41,099 nucleotides of DNA. Origin: Flavobacterium filum DSM 17961 (GTDB lineage: Bacteria > Bacteroidota > Bacteroidia > Flavobacteriales > Flavobacteriaceae). This document shows positions 17,619 to 25,257 of this stretch, one piece after another. The stretch spans positions 1 through 41,099 of the forward strand of contig NZ_AUDM01000019.1 in assembly GCF_000425465.1 (NCBI RefSeq). The letters run 5' to 3'. Made by a program: the position numbers and the translations under genes. Numbering within the stretch: the first letter of the stretch is position 1; every line of letters starts with the position of its first letter. Below the pieces are notes generated by a model that saw nothing but the letters and a program-made list of their open reading frames with translations, made no database searches and had not been told where the DNA came from.

Positions 17619-18823
17619 TGAACAGAACGATTAAAATATACATTATTTTTTTGGTCGCCATGATGGCGTTGATCGTTTTTGTGGATGCCAATCGACCACG
17701 ACCGATTAATTGGACACCCAGTTTTGATATCAATTCTAAAATTCCGTTTGGGTTAAAAGTATTTGACCAAGAAAAAGAACATTTATTTAAAAACGATTCA
17801 CTTGCTCAAATTCAGGTAACGCCTTATGAATTTTTTGATGCTCATTATGATTTTGATACGCTGGTAAACACATACAAAATCAAGGGAACATTTTTTTCGA
17901 TAGATCATTATTATACTATTGACGAATCGTCAACAGATGAAATTTTATATTTTGTTTCCCACGGTAACGATGCCTTTTTGAGCATGAATTCCTTTTCTCA
18001 AAAACTAGAAGATTCCTTGAAATTTCAAATTGACAATCATTTCTTCAACGACCGAATTGAAGTCTTTTTTGCCAATAAAAAAATAGATGAAAAAGAATAT
18101 CAAATGAAAATGGGCGTTTCCGGCAATCATTTTTCTTCATTTGACACATTAAAAACAACGGTTATTGGTTATCAAAAAGCAGAAGATTCTACTTTTGTGA
18201 ATTTTGTAAAAATTCCATACGGACAAGGAAATTTTTATCTGCACACCCAACCGTTTGCCTTTACCAATTATTATCTTTTGAAAGATAGAAACTATCTATA
18301 TGCCGAGAAAGTACTTTCATATCTTCCAAAAGGGGCTGTATATTGGTATCCAAACAAAACCTACAATACTGGTGTTTCCAATTCACCAATGCGGTTTGTT
18401 TTGACTAATGAAGGACTAAAATGGGCATGGTATATATTTTTGATTGGAATGATTATCTTTATGATTTTCAATGCTAAACGAAAACAACGGATTATTCCGA
18501 TTATCAAACCATTGGAAAATACAACAGTTGATTTTACGAAGACCATTGGAAATTTGTATTTTCAAGAAGGCAATCACGATACAATTATGGAAAAGAAAAT
18601 TATTTTTTTCCTTGAAAAGTTGCGACAAGATTATTTGATTGATACACAGAAATTAGAGGATGATTTTATCAAGAGAGTACATCAAAAAACCGGAAAAGAC
18701 ATTGCTCTGATTGAAAAAGCAGTTATGCTCATCAAACGACAACGCAAGACGTTTAAAAGCACCGAAAACGATTTGATTGAATTGAATGGTGTGCTTGAAA
18801 AAATTTTAGAAAATAAAAAATAA
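17618..18823 (+). CDS. DUF4350 domain membrane protein
   Basis: This 401-residue protein has an N-terminal membrane helix (about 5-23) followed by the conserved RPRPINWTPSFDINSKIPFG motif. A periplasmic domain with a DUF4350-type start (FGLKVFDQEKEHLF) follows, then a second helix at about 267-287 (WAWYIFLIGMIIFMIF). The C-terminal 110-residue helical tail is cytoplasmic. The ATG overlaps the preceding TAA by one base (TAATG), implying translational coupling. The gene sits 20 bp before moxR. The family is a regular partner of the MoxR/DUF58 module in Bacteroidota; its function is unknown. Confidence 0.78.
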   Translation: MNRTIKIYIIFLVAMMALIVFVDANRPRPINWTPSFDINSKIPFGLKVFDQEKEHLFKNDSLAQIQVTPYEFFDAHYDFDTLVNTYKIKGTFFSIDHYYTIDESSTDEILYFVSHGNDAFLSMNSFSQKLEDSLKFQIDNHFFNDRIEVFFANKKIDEKEYQMKMGVSGNHFSSFDTLKTTVIGYQKAEDSTFVNFVKIPYGQGNFYLHTQPFAFTNYYLLKDRNYLYAEKVLSYLPKGAVYWYPNKTYNTGVSNSPMRFVLTNEGLKWAWYIFLIGMIIFMIFNAKRKQRIIPIIKPLENTTVDFTKTIGNLYFQEGNHDTIMEKKIIFFLEKLRQDYLIDTQKLEDDFIKRVHQKTGKDIALIEKAVMLIKRQRKTFKSTENDLIELNGVLEKILENKK

Positions 18824-18843
18824 AGTGTAAAAAATATAGATAT

Positions 18844-19851
18844 ATGGAAGAAAATCTAATCCCATCACAACCGGAAGAAACCGTAAACTTTGAATCTCGA
18901 ATTGATCTAAAGCCTTTGCAGGAAAGTATTCAAGCCATCAAACAAGAATTAAACACTGTCATCGTTGGTCAACATAAAATGATTGATCAATTATTGGTTG
19001 CTATTTTATCCAATGGTCATGTTTTGCTTGAAGGTGTTCCCGGAGTTGCTAAAACCATTACGGCAAAATTATTAGCCAAAACCTTGAGTATTGGTTTTAG
19101 CCGTATTCAATTTACGCCTGATTTAATGCCGTCAGATATTTTGGGAACTTCCGTTTTCGACCTAAAAAAATCAGAATTTGAATTCAAAAAAGGGCCTGTT
19201 TTTTCCAATTTAATTTTAATTGACGAAATCAATCGTGCTCCCGCCAAAACGCAAGCTGCTTTGTTTGAAGTAATGGAAGAACGCCAAATTACGATGGACG
19301 GTACAACTTATACTATGAATGCTCCTTTCTTGGTTATTGCCACCCAAAACCCAATTGAACAAGAAGGAACCTATCGTTTGCCGGAAGCTCAATTGGACCG
19401 TTTTTTGTTTAAAATCAACATCGATTATCCAAAATTGGAAGAAGAAATCAACATTCTTCAAAAAGAACATGCGTTGTTGAGTGAAAATAAATTAAGTAAC
19501 ATCAAAACCTTGCTTTCTGCTGAAGCGATTCAACAATTTCAAGTGTTGGTGAAACAAGTTTTGGTAGAACCCAATTTATTGGAATACATCGCCAAATTGG
19601 TTGTCAACACCAGAGAAAATGGCTTTTTATATTTAGGAGCATCACCAAGAGCATCGATTGCTATTTTAAACGCTGCCAAAGGTTTTGCGGCTCTTCGCGG
19701 AAGAGATTTTGTAACACCGGAAGACATCAAAGAAGCCGCTATTCCTGTTTTACAACACCGTGTGATAGTTACACCGGAACGTGAAATGGAAGGCATCACC
19801 AGCAAAGAAATCATTCAACAAATCATTGAATCTATTGAGATTCCAAGATAA
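18844..19851 (+). CDS. MoxR-family AAA+ ATPase
   Basis: This 335-residue AAA_3 ATPase has Walker A GVPGVAKT (64-71), a sensor-region PDLMPSDILGTSVFD (about 96-110), Walker B LILIDE (about 123-128) and NRAPAKTQAALFEVMEERQIT. Sensor 1 is IATQNPIEQEGTYRLPEAQLDRF, and a C-terminal lid contains GASPRASIAILNAAKG. MoxR ATPases act as chaperones that insert cofactors or remodel partners, usually with a von Willebrand factor A protein. Here the DUF58 gene 11 bp downstream supplies the likely vWA-like partner. Confidence 0.92.
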   Translation: MEENLIPSQPEETVNFESRIDLKPLQESIQAIKQELNTVIVGQHKMIDQLLVAILSNGHVLLEGVPGVAKTITAKLLAKTLSIGFSRIQFTPDLMPSDILGTSVFDLKKSEFEFKKGPVFSNLILIDEINRAPAKTQAALFEVMEERQITMDGTTYTMNAPFLVIATQNPIEQEGTYRLPEAQLDRFLFKINIDYPKLEEEINILQKEHALLSENKLSNIKTLLSAEAIQQFQVLVKQVLVEPNLLEYIAKLVVNTRENGFLYLGASPRASIAILNAAKGFAALRGRDFVTPEDIKEAAIPVLQHRVIVTPEREMEGITSKEIIQQIIESIEIPR

Positions 19852-19862
19852 AATCAATCGTT

Positions 19863-21197
19863 TTGAAAAAAGGGTTTAAACAGCTTTACATCAATAATTT
19901 CTTTTTCTACTTGCTAGGAGGCATAGTAGCAACATTTGTATTGAGCTTCTTTTTTCCCGTATTTTATAATTTAGCTTGGTATTTTTTGCTGATTACGGTA
20001 TCGTTTTTAGTTTTGGATATCATCATTCTTTTTGCTGCTAAAACCGGAATTGAATCTACTCGAATTGTAGCAGAAAAACTCTCTAATGGGGATGAAAATC
20101 CGATTAGTGTTTCTACACGAAATTATTATACATTTGCTGTTTATGCTAAGATTATAGACGAAATTCCGTTTCAGTTTCAAGTGCGAAATTTCGAAATTAA
20201 TAGAAAAATAAAAGCTTCTTCGCAAGATGACATTCAATATTTTCTTCGTCCGGTAGAACGGGGTGAATATGTTTTTGGGAATTTGAATGTTTACATTTCT
20301 TCGCCTTTACGGATCATTTCTCGTCGATTTACGTTCAATAAAGACCAAATGGTGCCTACTTATCCTTCCTACATTCAATTACGGAAATATGATTTAATGG
20401 CTTTTTCTAATAATTTGTTTCAATATGGTGTGAAGAAAATCAGAAGAATTGGTCACACGATGGAATTTGAACAAATCAAAGAATACATTCAAGGCGATGA
20501 CATCAGAACCTTAAATTGGAAAGCAACTGCTAAGAAAAACAGTTTGATGGTCAATCAATTTCAAGACGAAAAATCGCAATCGGTTTACATGATTATCGAT
20601 AAAGGTCGTGTGATGAAAATGCCTTTTAACGGTTTGAGTTTGTTGGATTATGCCATCAATGCAACGTTGGTTTTATCCAATGTAATTTTGAAAAAACACG
20701 ACAAAGCCGGGATGTTTACGTTTTCCAAAAAAGTAGAGAATAGAGTTGTTGCCGAAAAACGTTCCTCGCAAATGCAATTGATTATGGAATGTTTATACAA
20801 CATCAAAACCGACTTTTTCGAGAGCGATTTCAGTCGATTATACACCGATGTAAAGAAAAACATCAACCAACGCAGCTTACTTTTACTTTATACTAATTTT
20901 GAAACCTTAGATGGATTGCACCGACAATTGCCCTATTTAAAAGGAATTGCCAAAAATCATTTGCTCGTAGTGGTCTTTTTTCAAAACACAGAACTCAACG
21001 ACTTAATCCACAAAAAAGCAGAAACCGTTCAGGAAGTATATGACAAAGTCATCGCCGAAAAATTCATGTTCGAAAAACGCCTAATCGTCAACGAGCTCAA
21101 GAAATATGGGATTTATTCCGTTCTCACCCAACCGGAAAATCTGACGTTGGATACGATTAATAAATATTTGGAAATTAAAGCGAGAGGGATTTTGTAA
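19863..21197 (+). CDS. DUF58 domain protein (vWA-like), membrane anchored
   Basis: This 444-residue protein has two N-terminal membrane helices (about 12-33 and 37-57). An Ig-like beta region (about 75-160) leads to the DUF58 core with RRIGHTMEFEQIKEYIQGDDIRTLNWKATAKKNSLMVNQFQDEKSQSVYMIIDKGRVM (about 195-255). The MIIDKGR strand corresponds to the metal-site strand of vWA folds, but the usual DxSxS reads DKGR. The start is a TTG at 19863 (KKGFKQLYINNFFFY); no ATG fits. It is the last gene of the cluster. DUF58 proteins are the usual partners of MoxR ATPases. Confidence 0.88.
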   Translation: MKKGFKQLYINNFFFYLLGGIVATFVLSFFFPVFYNLAWYFLLITVSFLVLDIIILFAAKTGIESTRIVAEKLSNGDENPISVSTRNYYTFAVYAKIIDEIPFQFQVRNFEINRKIKASSQDDIQYFLRPVERGEYVFGNLNVYISSPLRIISRRFTFNKDQMVPTYPSYIQLRKYDLMAFSNNLFQYGVKKIRRIGHTMEFEQIKEYIQGDDIRTLNWKATAKKNSLMVNQFQDEKSQSVYMIIDKGRVMKMPFNGLSLLDYAINATLVLSNVILKKHDKAGMFTFSKKVENRVVAEKRSSQMQLIMECLYNIKTDFFESDFSRLYTDVKKNINQRSLLLLYTNFETLDGLHRQLPYLKGIAKNHLLVVVFFQNTELNDLIHKKAETVQEVYDKVIAEKFMFEKRLIVNELKKYGIYSVLTQPENLTLDTINKYLEIKARGIL

Positions 21198-21306
21198 CAG
21201 TTTCCAGTCGCTCCCGAAAGCTTTAGGGATCAGTCGCAGTTTTCACACAATCTTGTCATTCCGAAGAATGAGGACACGAGCGATAGCGAACTGGCAAAGC
21301 AATCTC

Positions 21307-21457
21307 TTTCTGTGATTTCTGTGAGAAAAAATTCATTCAGGTGTTCTAGAATAAAAGATTTAAGCATTTTTAGCTTTCCATTTTCTCGCATTTCATTTCA
21401 ATTTTTGTTCTCAATCAAAACTTGATTAAATAATATTTCTCACAGAAATCACAGAAA
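21307..21457. repeat. Perfect 22-bp inverted repeat flanking 107 bp
   Basis: Positions 21307-21328 (TTTCTGTGATTTCTGTGAGA plus two A) are the exact reverse complement of 21436-21457. Each arm itself contains tandem CACAGAAAT-type units. The enclosed 107 bp is A/T-rich and has no ORF. Confidence 0.85.
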
Positions 21458-21498
21458 TCACAAAACTTGAAACCTGAAACCTGAAACATAAAAATCCA

Positions 21499-21506
21499 TA
21501 TCTTTG
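21499..21506 (+). promoter_or_regulatory. -7 promoter box upstream of SpoU methyltransferase gene
   Basis: TATCTTTG matches the Bacteroidota TAnnTTTG consensus exactly and lies 19 bases before the TTG start, giving a very short leader. No convincing TTG -33 element was found, so the assignment rests on the -7 box alone. Confidence 0.45.
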
Positions 21507-21525
21507 TAAACCAAAATCCATCACT

Positions 21526-22308
21526 TTGAAAACCATCACTTCCGCACAAAACCCATTCATCAAATCACTCGTTCAATTGCAGGAAAAAGCCAAAACCCGC
21601 AAACAAACCGGAACGTTTTTAATGGAAGGCAAACGCGAAATTGAATTAGCCGTAAAAGGTGGATATCAATTAGAAACTCTTTTATTTTTACCAGAATTAG
21701 TTTCTGAAAAAGACTTGAAAAAATTTGCCGTTTCAGATTGCATTGAAATTTCAAAAGAAGTCTATCAAAAATTAGCCTATCGCGACACAACCGAAGGAAT
21801 CTTGGCGGTAGCCAAATCAAAATCGCATCAACTATCCGATTTAAAATTATCTGAAAATCCACTCATTTTAGTTGCCGAAGGAATTGAAAAACCCGGAAAT
21901 ATCGGAGCATTATTGCGAACAGCCGATGCAGCAAACATTGATGCCGTAATAATTGCCAACCCGAAAAGTGATGTTTACAACCCAAATGTGGTTCGTTCAA
22001 GCGTAGGTTGTTTATTTACCAATCAAATTGCTATTGGAACAACCGTAGAAGTAATTGCATATTTAAAAAAGCATAACATTGCCATTTATTCGGCTACTTT
22101 GCAAAATTCGAATTCTTATCATATCGAAAATTACACCACTCCAACTGCTTTAGTTGTTGGTACAGAAGCAACAGGATTAACGGAACCATGGCGTACTGAA
22201 AGCACTCAAAACATCATCATCCCTATGCAAGGCGAAATCGATTCGATGAATGTTTCGGTGGCAGCAGCAATTTTATTGTTTGAGGCGAAACGGCAGAGAG
22301 GGTTTTAA
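21526..22308 (+). CDS. SpoU/TrmH-family RNA 2'-O-methyltransferase
   Basis: This 260-residue SPOUT enzyme methylates ribose 2'-OH in rRNA or tRNA using SAM. The N-terminal substrate-binding domain (about 1-100) contains SAQNPFIKSLVQLQEKAKTRKQTGTFLMEGKREIEL. The knot domain has AEGIEKPGNIGALLRTADAANIDAVI (about 121-146), NPNVVRSSVGCLF and the C-terminal IIIPMQGEIDSMNVSVAAAILLFEA. The exact target is not predictable. The start is a TTG at 21526 giving KTITSAQNPFIKSL, the usual beginning of this family; no ATG is available. Confidence 0.9.
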   Translation: MKTITSAQNPFIKSLVQLQEKAKTRKQTGTFLMEGKREIELAVKGGYQLETLLFLPELVSEKDLKKFAVSDCIEISKEVYQKLAYRDTTEGILAVAKSKSHQLSDLKLSENPLILVAEGIEKPGNIGALLRTADAANIDAVIIANPKSDVYNPNVVRSSVGCLFTNQIAIGTTVEVIAYLKKHNIAIYSATLQNSNSYHIENYTTPTALVVGTEATGLTEPWRTESTQNIIIPMQGEIDSMNVSVAAAILLFEAKRQRGF

Positions 22309-22372
22309 ACTTTTAATTAAAAACTCTCTTATTTGTAGATTTCTTACTACATATTTTTTTAAAACATTCCAC

Positions 22373-22403
22373 TTGCACAATTCAAATCAATTTTTTACTT
22401 TTA
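22373..22403 (+). promoter_or_regulatory. Candidate promoter of the rel gene
   Basis: TTG at 22373-22375 is followed 20 bases later by TACTTTTA (22396-22403), one mismatch from TAnnTTTG, 18 bp before the rel ATG. Confidence 0.35.
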
Positions 22404-22421
22404 GTAAGTTAAGAAATTGCT

Positions 22422-24647
22422 ATGACTGAATTAGATTTAGAGTTAGAAAACAAAGCCATTGCCAAGGAATATAAGGAGCTGCTTCGCATCAGTTATCAAA
22501 CTTTAACTCCGGAGGACAAAAAAATAATCCGGAAAGCGTTTGATGTGGCGGTTGAGGCACACAAAGACCAACGGCGTAAATCGGGAGAAGCCTACATCTT
22601 CCATCCTATTGCTGTGGCAAAGATCGTAGCTTCTGAAATTGGATTAGGAGCCACTGCCATTGCCGCTGCTTTAATGCACGATGTAGTGGAAGATTCACCT
22701 ATTACCGTTGCCGAAATTGAAAAAATGTTTAATCCGAAAATCGCTCAATTAGTTGATGGATTAACCAAAATAGCCAAAGTAAAAACCGATCAGGAAATTT
22801 CGATGCAAGCCGAGAATTTCCGTAAAATGTTACTGACGCTAAACGATGATGTTCGGGTAATTCTCATCAAATTGGCTGACCGTTTGCACAATATGCAGAC
22901 CATGGAATCGATGGCGGATTACAAACAAGCCAAAATTGCTTCTGAAACGCTATATATTTATGCTCCTCTCGCCCATCGATTGGGATTATATAACATCAAA
23001 TCAAAATTAGAAGATTTAGGTTTAAAATATACCGAACCCGATGTGTATGCCGACATCGTTAGCAAAATGAAGGAAAGCAAGGAAGAACAAGAAGCCTATA
23101 TTACTTCTATTTCTGATGTTTTAAAAAAATCACTTGATGAAGAAGGAATTGAATATACGATAAAAGGTCGTCCGAAATCCATTTATTCTATTCGACGAAA
23201 AATGCTGGCTCAAGGGGTTTCTTTTGATGAAGTATATGACAAATTTGCGTTACGAATTGTGTATAAATCCAACCAACACGATGAAAAATTTGTGGCATGG
23301 AAAATTTATTCTGTCGTAACCGATCATTATCGTCCGAGTCCGAGTCGTCTTCGCGATTGGATTTCTTCTCCAAAATCTACCGGTTACGAAGCCCTTCACA
23401 TTACCGTAATGGGACCAAAAGGACGTTGGGTTGAAATTCAGGTTCGCTCAGAACGAATGGATGAAATTGCAGAAAAAGGATATGCGGCCCATTACAAATA
23501 CAAACAAGGAATTTCAGAGGAAAATACGTTAGATACTTGGCTTAATTTATTAAAAGAAGCACTTGAAAATTCAACCACTAATGCAGTTGATTTTGTAGAA
23601 GATTTTAAGCTGAATTTGTATTCCAAAGAGATTTATGTTTTTACACCCAAAGGTGAAATTAAATCGTTGCCAAAAGGAGCTACTTCATTGGATTTTGCGT
23701 TTAGTATTCACTCCGAAATCGGTGTTAGAACGCGAGGAACAAGAGTAAACGGAAAATTAGTCCCGCTCAATCATGTGTTAAACAGCGGAGATCAAATTGA
23801 GATTATTACTTCGCCGAATCAAAAACCTAATTCGCATTGGTTAGATTATGTAACTACTTCACGGGCAAAAAATAAAATTAAAAACGTTCTCAACGAAGAC
23901 ACCAAGAAAATTGCAGAAGACGGCAAAGAACTGTTGACACGAAAACTCCGTCACTTAAAAATCACCCTTAATGAAGCAACGATTAATGAATTAGTGGTTT
24001 ATTTTAAACTTAAAACCAGTTTAGATTTATTTTACCGAATTGGGATTGGTACAATTGACAATCAGCAATTAAAAGATTTTGCGGCTCAAAAGAGTAATAC
24101 GTTGATGAATTTTTTCAAAAAAATCAAACGTTCGCCAAGTGTTGCTCCTGAACAAATTCAAAAATATGAGTTAAGTAAAAACTTTGATATGCTTGTTTTT
24201 GGGGCTGAACAAGACAAATTGGATTATAAATTATCGAGTTGTTGCAATCCAATTCCGGGTGATGATGTTTTTGGTTTTTTAACGATAAATGACGGGATTA
24301 AAGTCCATAAAAAAGATTGTCCGAATGCCATTAGTTTGCAATCCAATTATGCCTATCGTATTATTCAAGCCAAATGGATTGATTCATCTCAAGAAGATTT
24401 TAAAGCCGTTTTAAAAATTACCGGTATGGATACGTTAGGATTAACCAATGAACTTACAAAAGTAATTTCTAATCAAATGCATGTCAATATTCAAAGTATT
24501 TCTTTAAGTGGAGAAGCAGGAATTTTTAATGGTCAAGTAACGGTTGTAGTGCAAAACAATACCATCTTAAAACGTTTGATAGAAAACATTAAAAAGATAG
24601 ATGGTATTGATAAAGTAACCCGAGTAACAAATGCAAAACTGAATTAA
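22422..24647 (+). CDS. rel: Bifunctional (p)ppGpp synthetase/hydrolase, RelA/SpoT family
   Basis: This 741-residue stringent-response enzyme makes and degrades (p)ppGpp. The hydrolase HD domain is intact: RRKSGEAYIFHP (about 49-60), HDVVED (about 86-91) and LADRLHNMQTM. The synthetase domain (about 230-370) carries GRPKSIYSIRRKM, DKFALRIVYK, SPKSTGYEALHITVMGP and EIQVRSERMDEIAEKGYAAHYKYK, including the catalytic Glu. A TGS domain (about 403-465, VFTPKGEIKSLPKGAT), a helical/zinc-finger-like region with SSCCNPIPGDDVFGF, and a C-terminal ACT domain (about 665-741) complete the long form. It appears to be the head of a rel-fur-purA gene run. Confidence 0.95.
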   Translation: MTELDLELENKAIAKEYKELLRISYQTLTPEDKKIIRKAFDVAVEAHKDQRRKSGEAYIFHPIAVAKIVASEIGLGATAIAAALMHDVVEDSPITVAEIEKMFNPKIAQLVDGLTKIAKVKTDQEISMQAENFRKMLLTLNDDVRVILIKLADRLHNMQTMESMADYKQAKIASETLYIYAPLAHRLGLYNIKSKLEDLGLKYTEPDVYADIVSKMKESKEEQEAYITSISDVLKKSLDEEGIEYTIKGRPKSIYSIRRKMLAQGVSFDEVYDKFALRIVYKSNQHDEKFVAWKIYSVVTDHYRPSPSRLRDWISSPKSTGYEALHITVMGPKGRWVEIQVRSERMDEIAEKGYAAHYKYKQGISEENTLDTWLNLLKEALENSTTNAVDFVEDFKLNLYSKEIYVFTPKGEIKSLPKGATSLDFAFSIHSEIGVRTRGTRVNGKLVPLNHVLNSGDQIEIITSPNQKPNSHWLDYVTTSRAKNKIKNVLNEDTKKIAEDGKELLTRKLRHLKITLNEATINELVVYFKLKTSLDLFYRIGIGTIDNQQLKDFAAQKSNTLMNFFKKIKRSPSVAPEQIQKYELSKNFDMLVFGAEQDKLDYKLSSCCNPIPGDDVFGFLTINDGIKVHKKDCPNAISLQSNYAYRIIQAKWIDSSQEDFKAVLKITGMDTLGLTNELTKVISNQMHVNIQSISLSGEAGIFNGQVTVVVQNNTILKRLIENIKKIDGIDKVTRVTNAKLN

Positions 24648-24718
24648 TTATTGACATTTTTTGTTGATAATCTTTATTGAAATAGGCATTTAAAAAATGT
24701 CAAAACATAAAAATAATG

Positions 24719-24726
24719 TATCTTTG
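24719..24726 (+). promoter_or_regulatory. -7 promoter box of fur
   Basis: TATCTTTG matches TAnnTTTG exactly, 17 bp before the fur ATG. The implied leader is only about 10 bases. The upstream 60 bp is A/T-rich without an obvious TTG at the expected spacing. Confidence 0.5.
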
Positions 24727-24743
24727 CAGATATTGAAAATCCG

Positions 24744-25214
24744 ATGGAAAACAACAAAAATCAGGATATCGTAAAAAACGTTTTTACCAAATATTTGGAA
24801 GAAAAAGGACACCGTAAAACACCGGAACGATATGCTATACTTCAGGAAATTTATAACAACTCTGAACATTTTGATATTGAATCGTTGTACATCAAAATGA
24901 AAAACAAAAATTACAGAGTTAGTCGAGCAACGCTTTACAATACTATCGAATTGTTATTGGAATGTGGATTAGTGAGAAGGCATCAATTTGGTCAAAATCA
25001 AGCTCATTATGAGAAATCGTATTTTGATAAGCAACATGACCACATCATCATGACTGATACAGGGGAAGTTATTGAATTTTGCGACCCACGAATTCAGCAA
25101 ATTAAAAAAACTATTGAAGAAATTTTTGGTATTGAAATCCACAACCATTCTCTTTATCTGTATGGAAATAAGAAAGTTGAGAATGAAGCTACCAAAACAA
25201 TAACTACAAATTAA
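24744..25214 (+). CDS. fur: Fur-family metalloregulator
   Basis: This 156-residue repressor has an N-terminal winged helix (about 10-85: [18 protein letters not shown], then [20 protein letters not shown] as recognition helix and wing). The dimerisation domain carries metal ligands HDH (98-100) with Glu/His around VIEFCDP and [11 protein letters not shown] (His133, His135). The structural CxxC zinc pair of E. coli Fur is absent (the CLDC position reads MTDT; only Cys74 and Cys113 remain), so this is a Fur lacking that zinc site. The sensed metal or peroxide cannot be fixed from sequence. It lies between rel and purA, 43 bp from purA, probably on one transcript. Confidence 0.9.
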   Translation: MENNKNQDIVKNVFTKYLEEKGHRKTPERYAILQEIYNNSEHFDIESLYIKMKNKNYRVSRATLYNTIELLLECGLVRRHQFGQNQAHYEKSYFDKQHDHIIMTDTGEVIEFCDPRIQQIKKTIEEIFGIEIHNHSLYLYGNKKVENEATKTITTN

Positions 25215-25257
25215 ACACAACTATAAAGAGGAAAACCTCACAAAACAACACACAAAA

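Larger units (their letters stand above)
21198..21525. repeat. 328-bp gene-free spacer: mosaic of degenerate repeats
   Basis: No credible ORF lies here. From the left it holds CAGTTTCCAGTCG / CAGTCGCAGTTTTCA stutters (21199-21244) around a CCCGAAAGCTTTAGGG palindrome. Next is a TTGTCATTCCGAAGAATGAGG repeat (from about 21253), then the left arm of a 22-bp inverted repeat (21307-21328), an A/T-rich centre, and the right arm (21436-21457). A GAAACCT triple stutter (21468-21488) and the SpoU-gene promoter box complete it. No clear rho-independent terminator for the DUF58 gene is visible. Confidence 0.6.

Noticed and set aside
21198..21525. Possible small RNA or riboswitch in the 328-bp spacer
   Set aside because: The structure is explained by repeats and an inverted repeat; no known riboswitch motif or terminator-ended transcript is visible.
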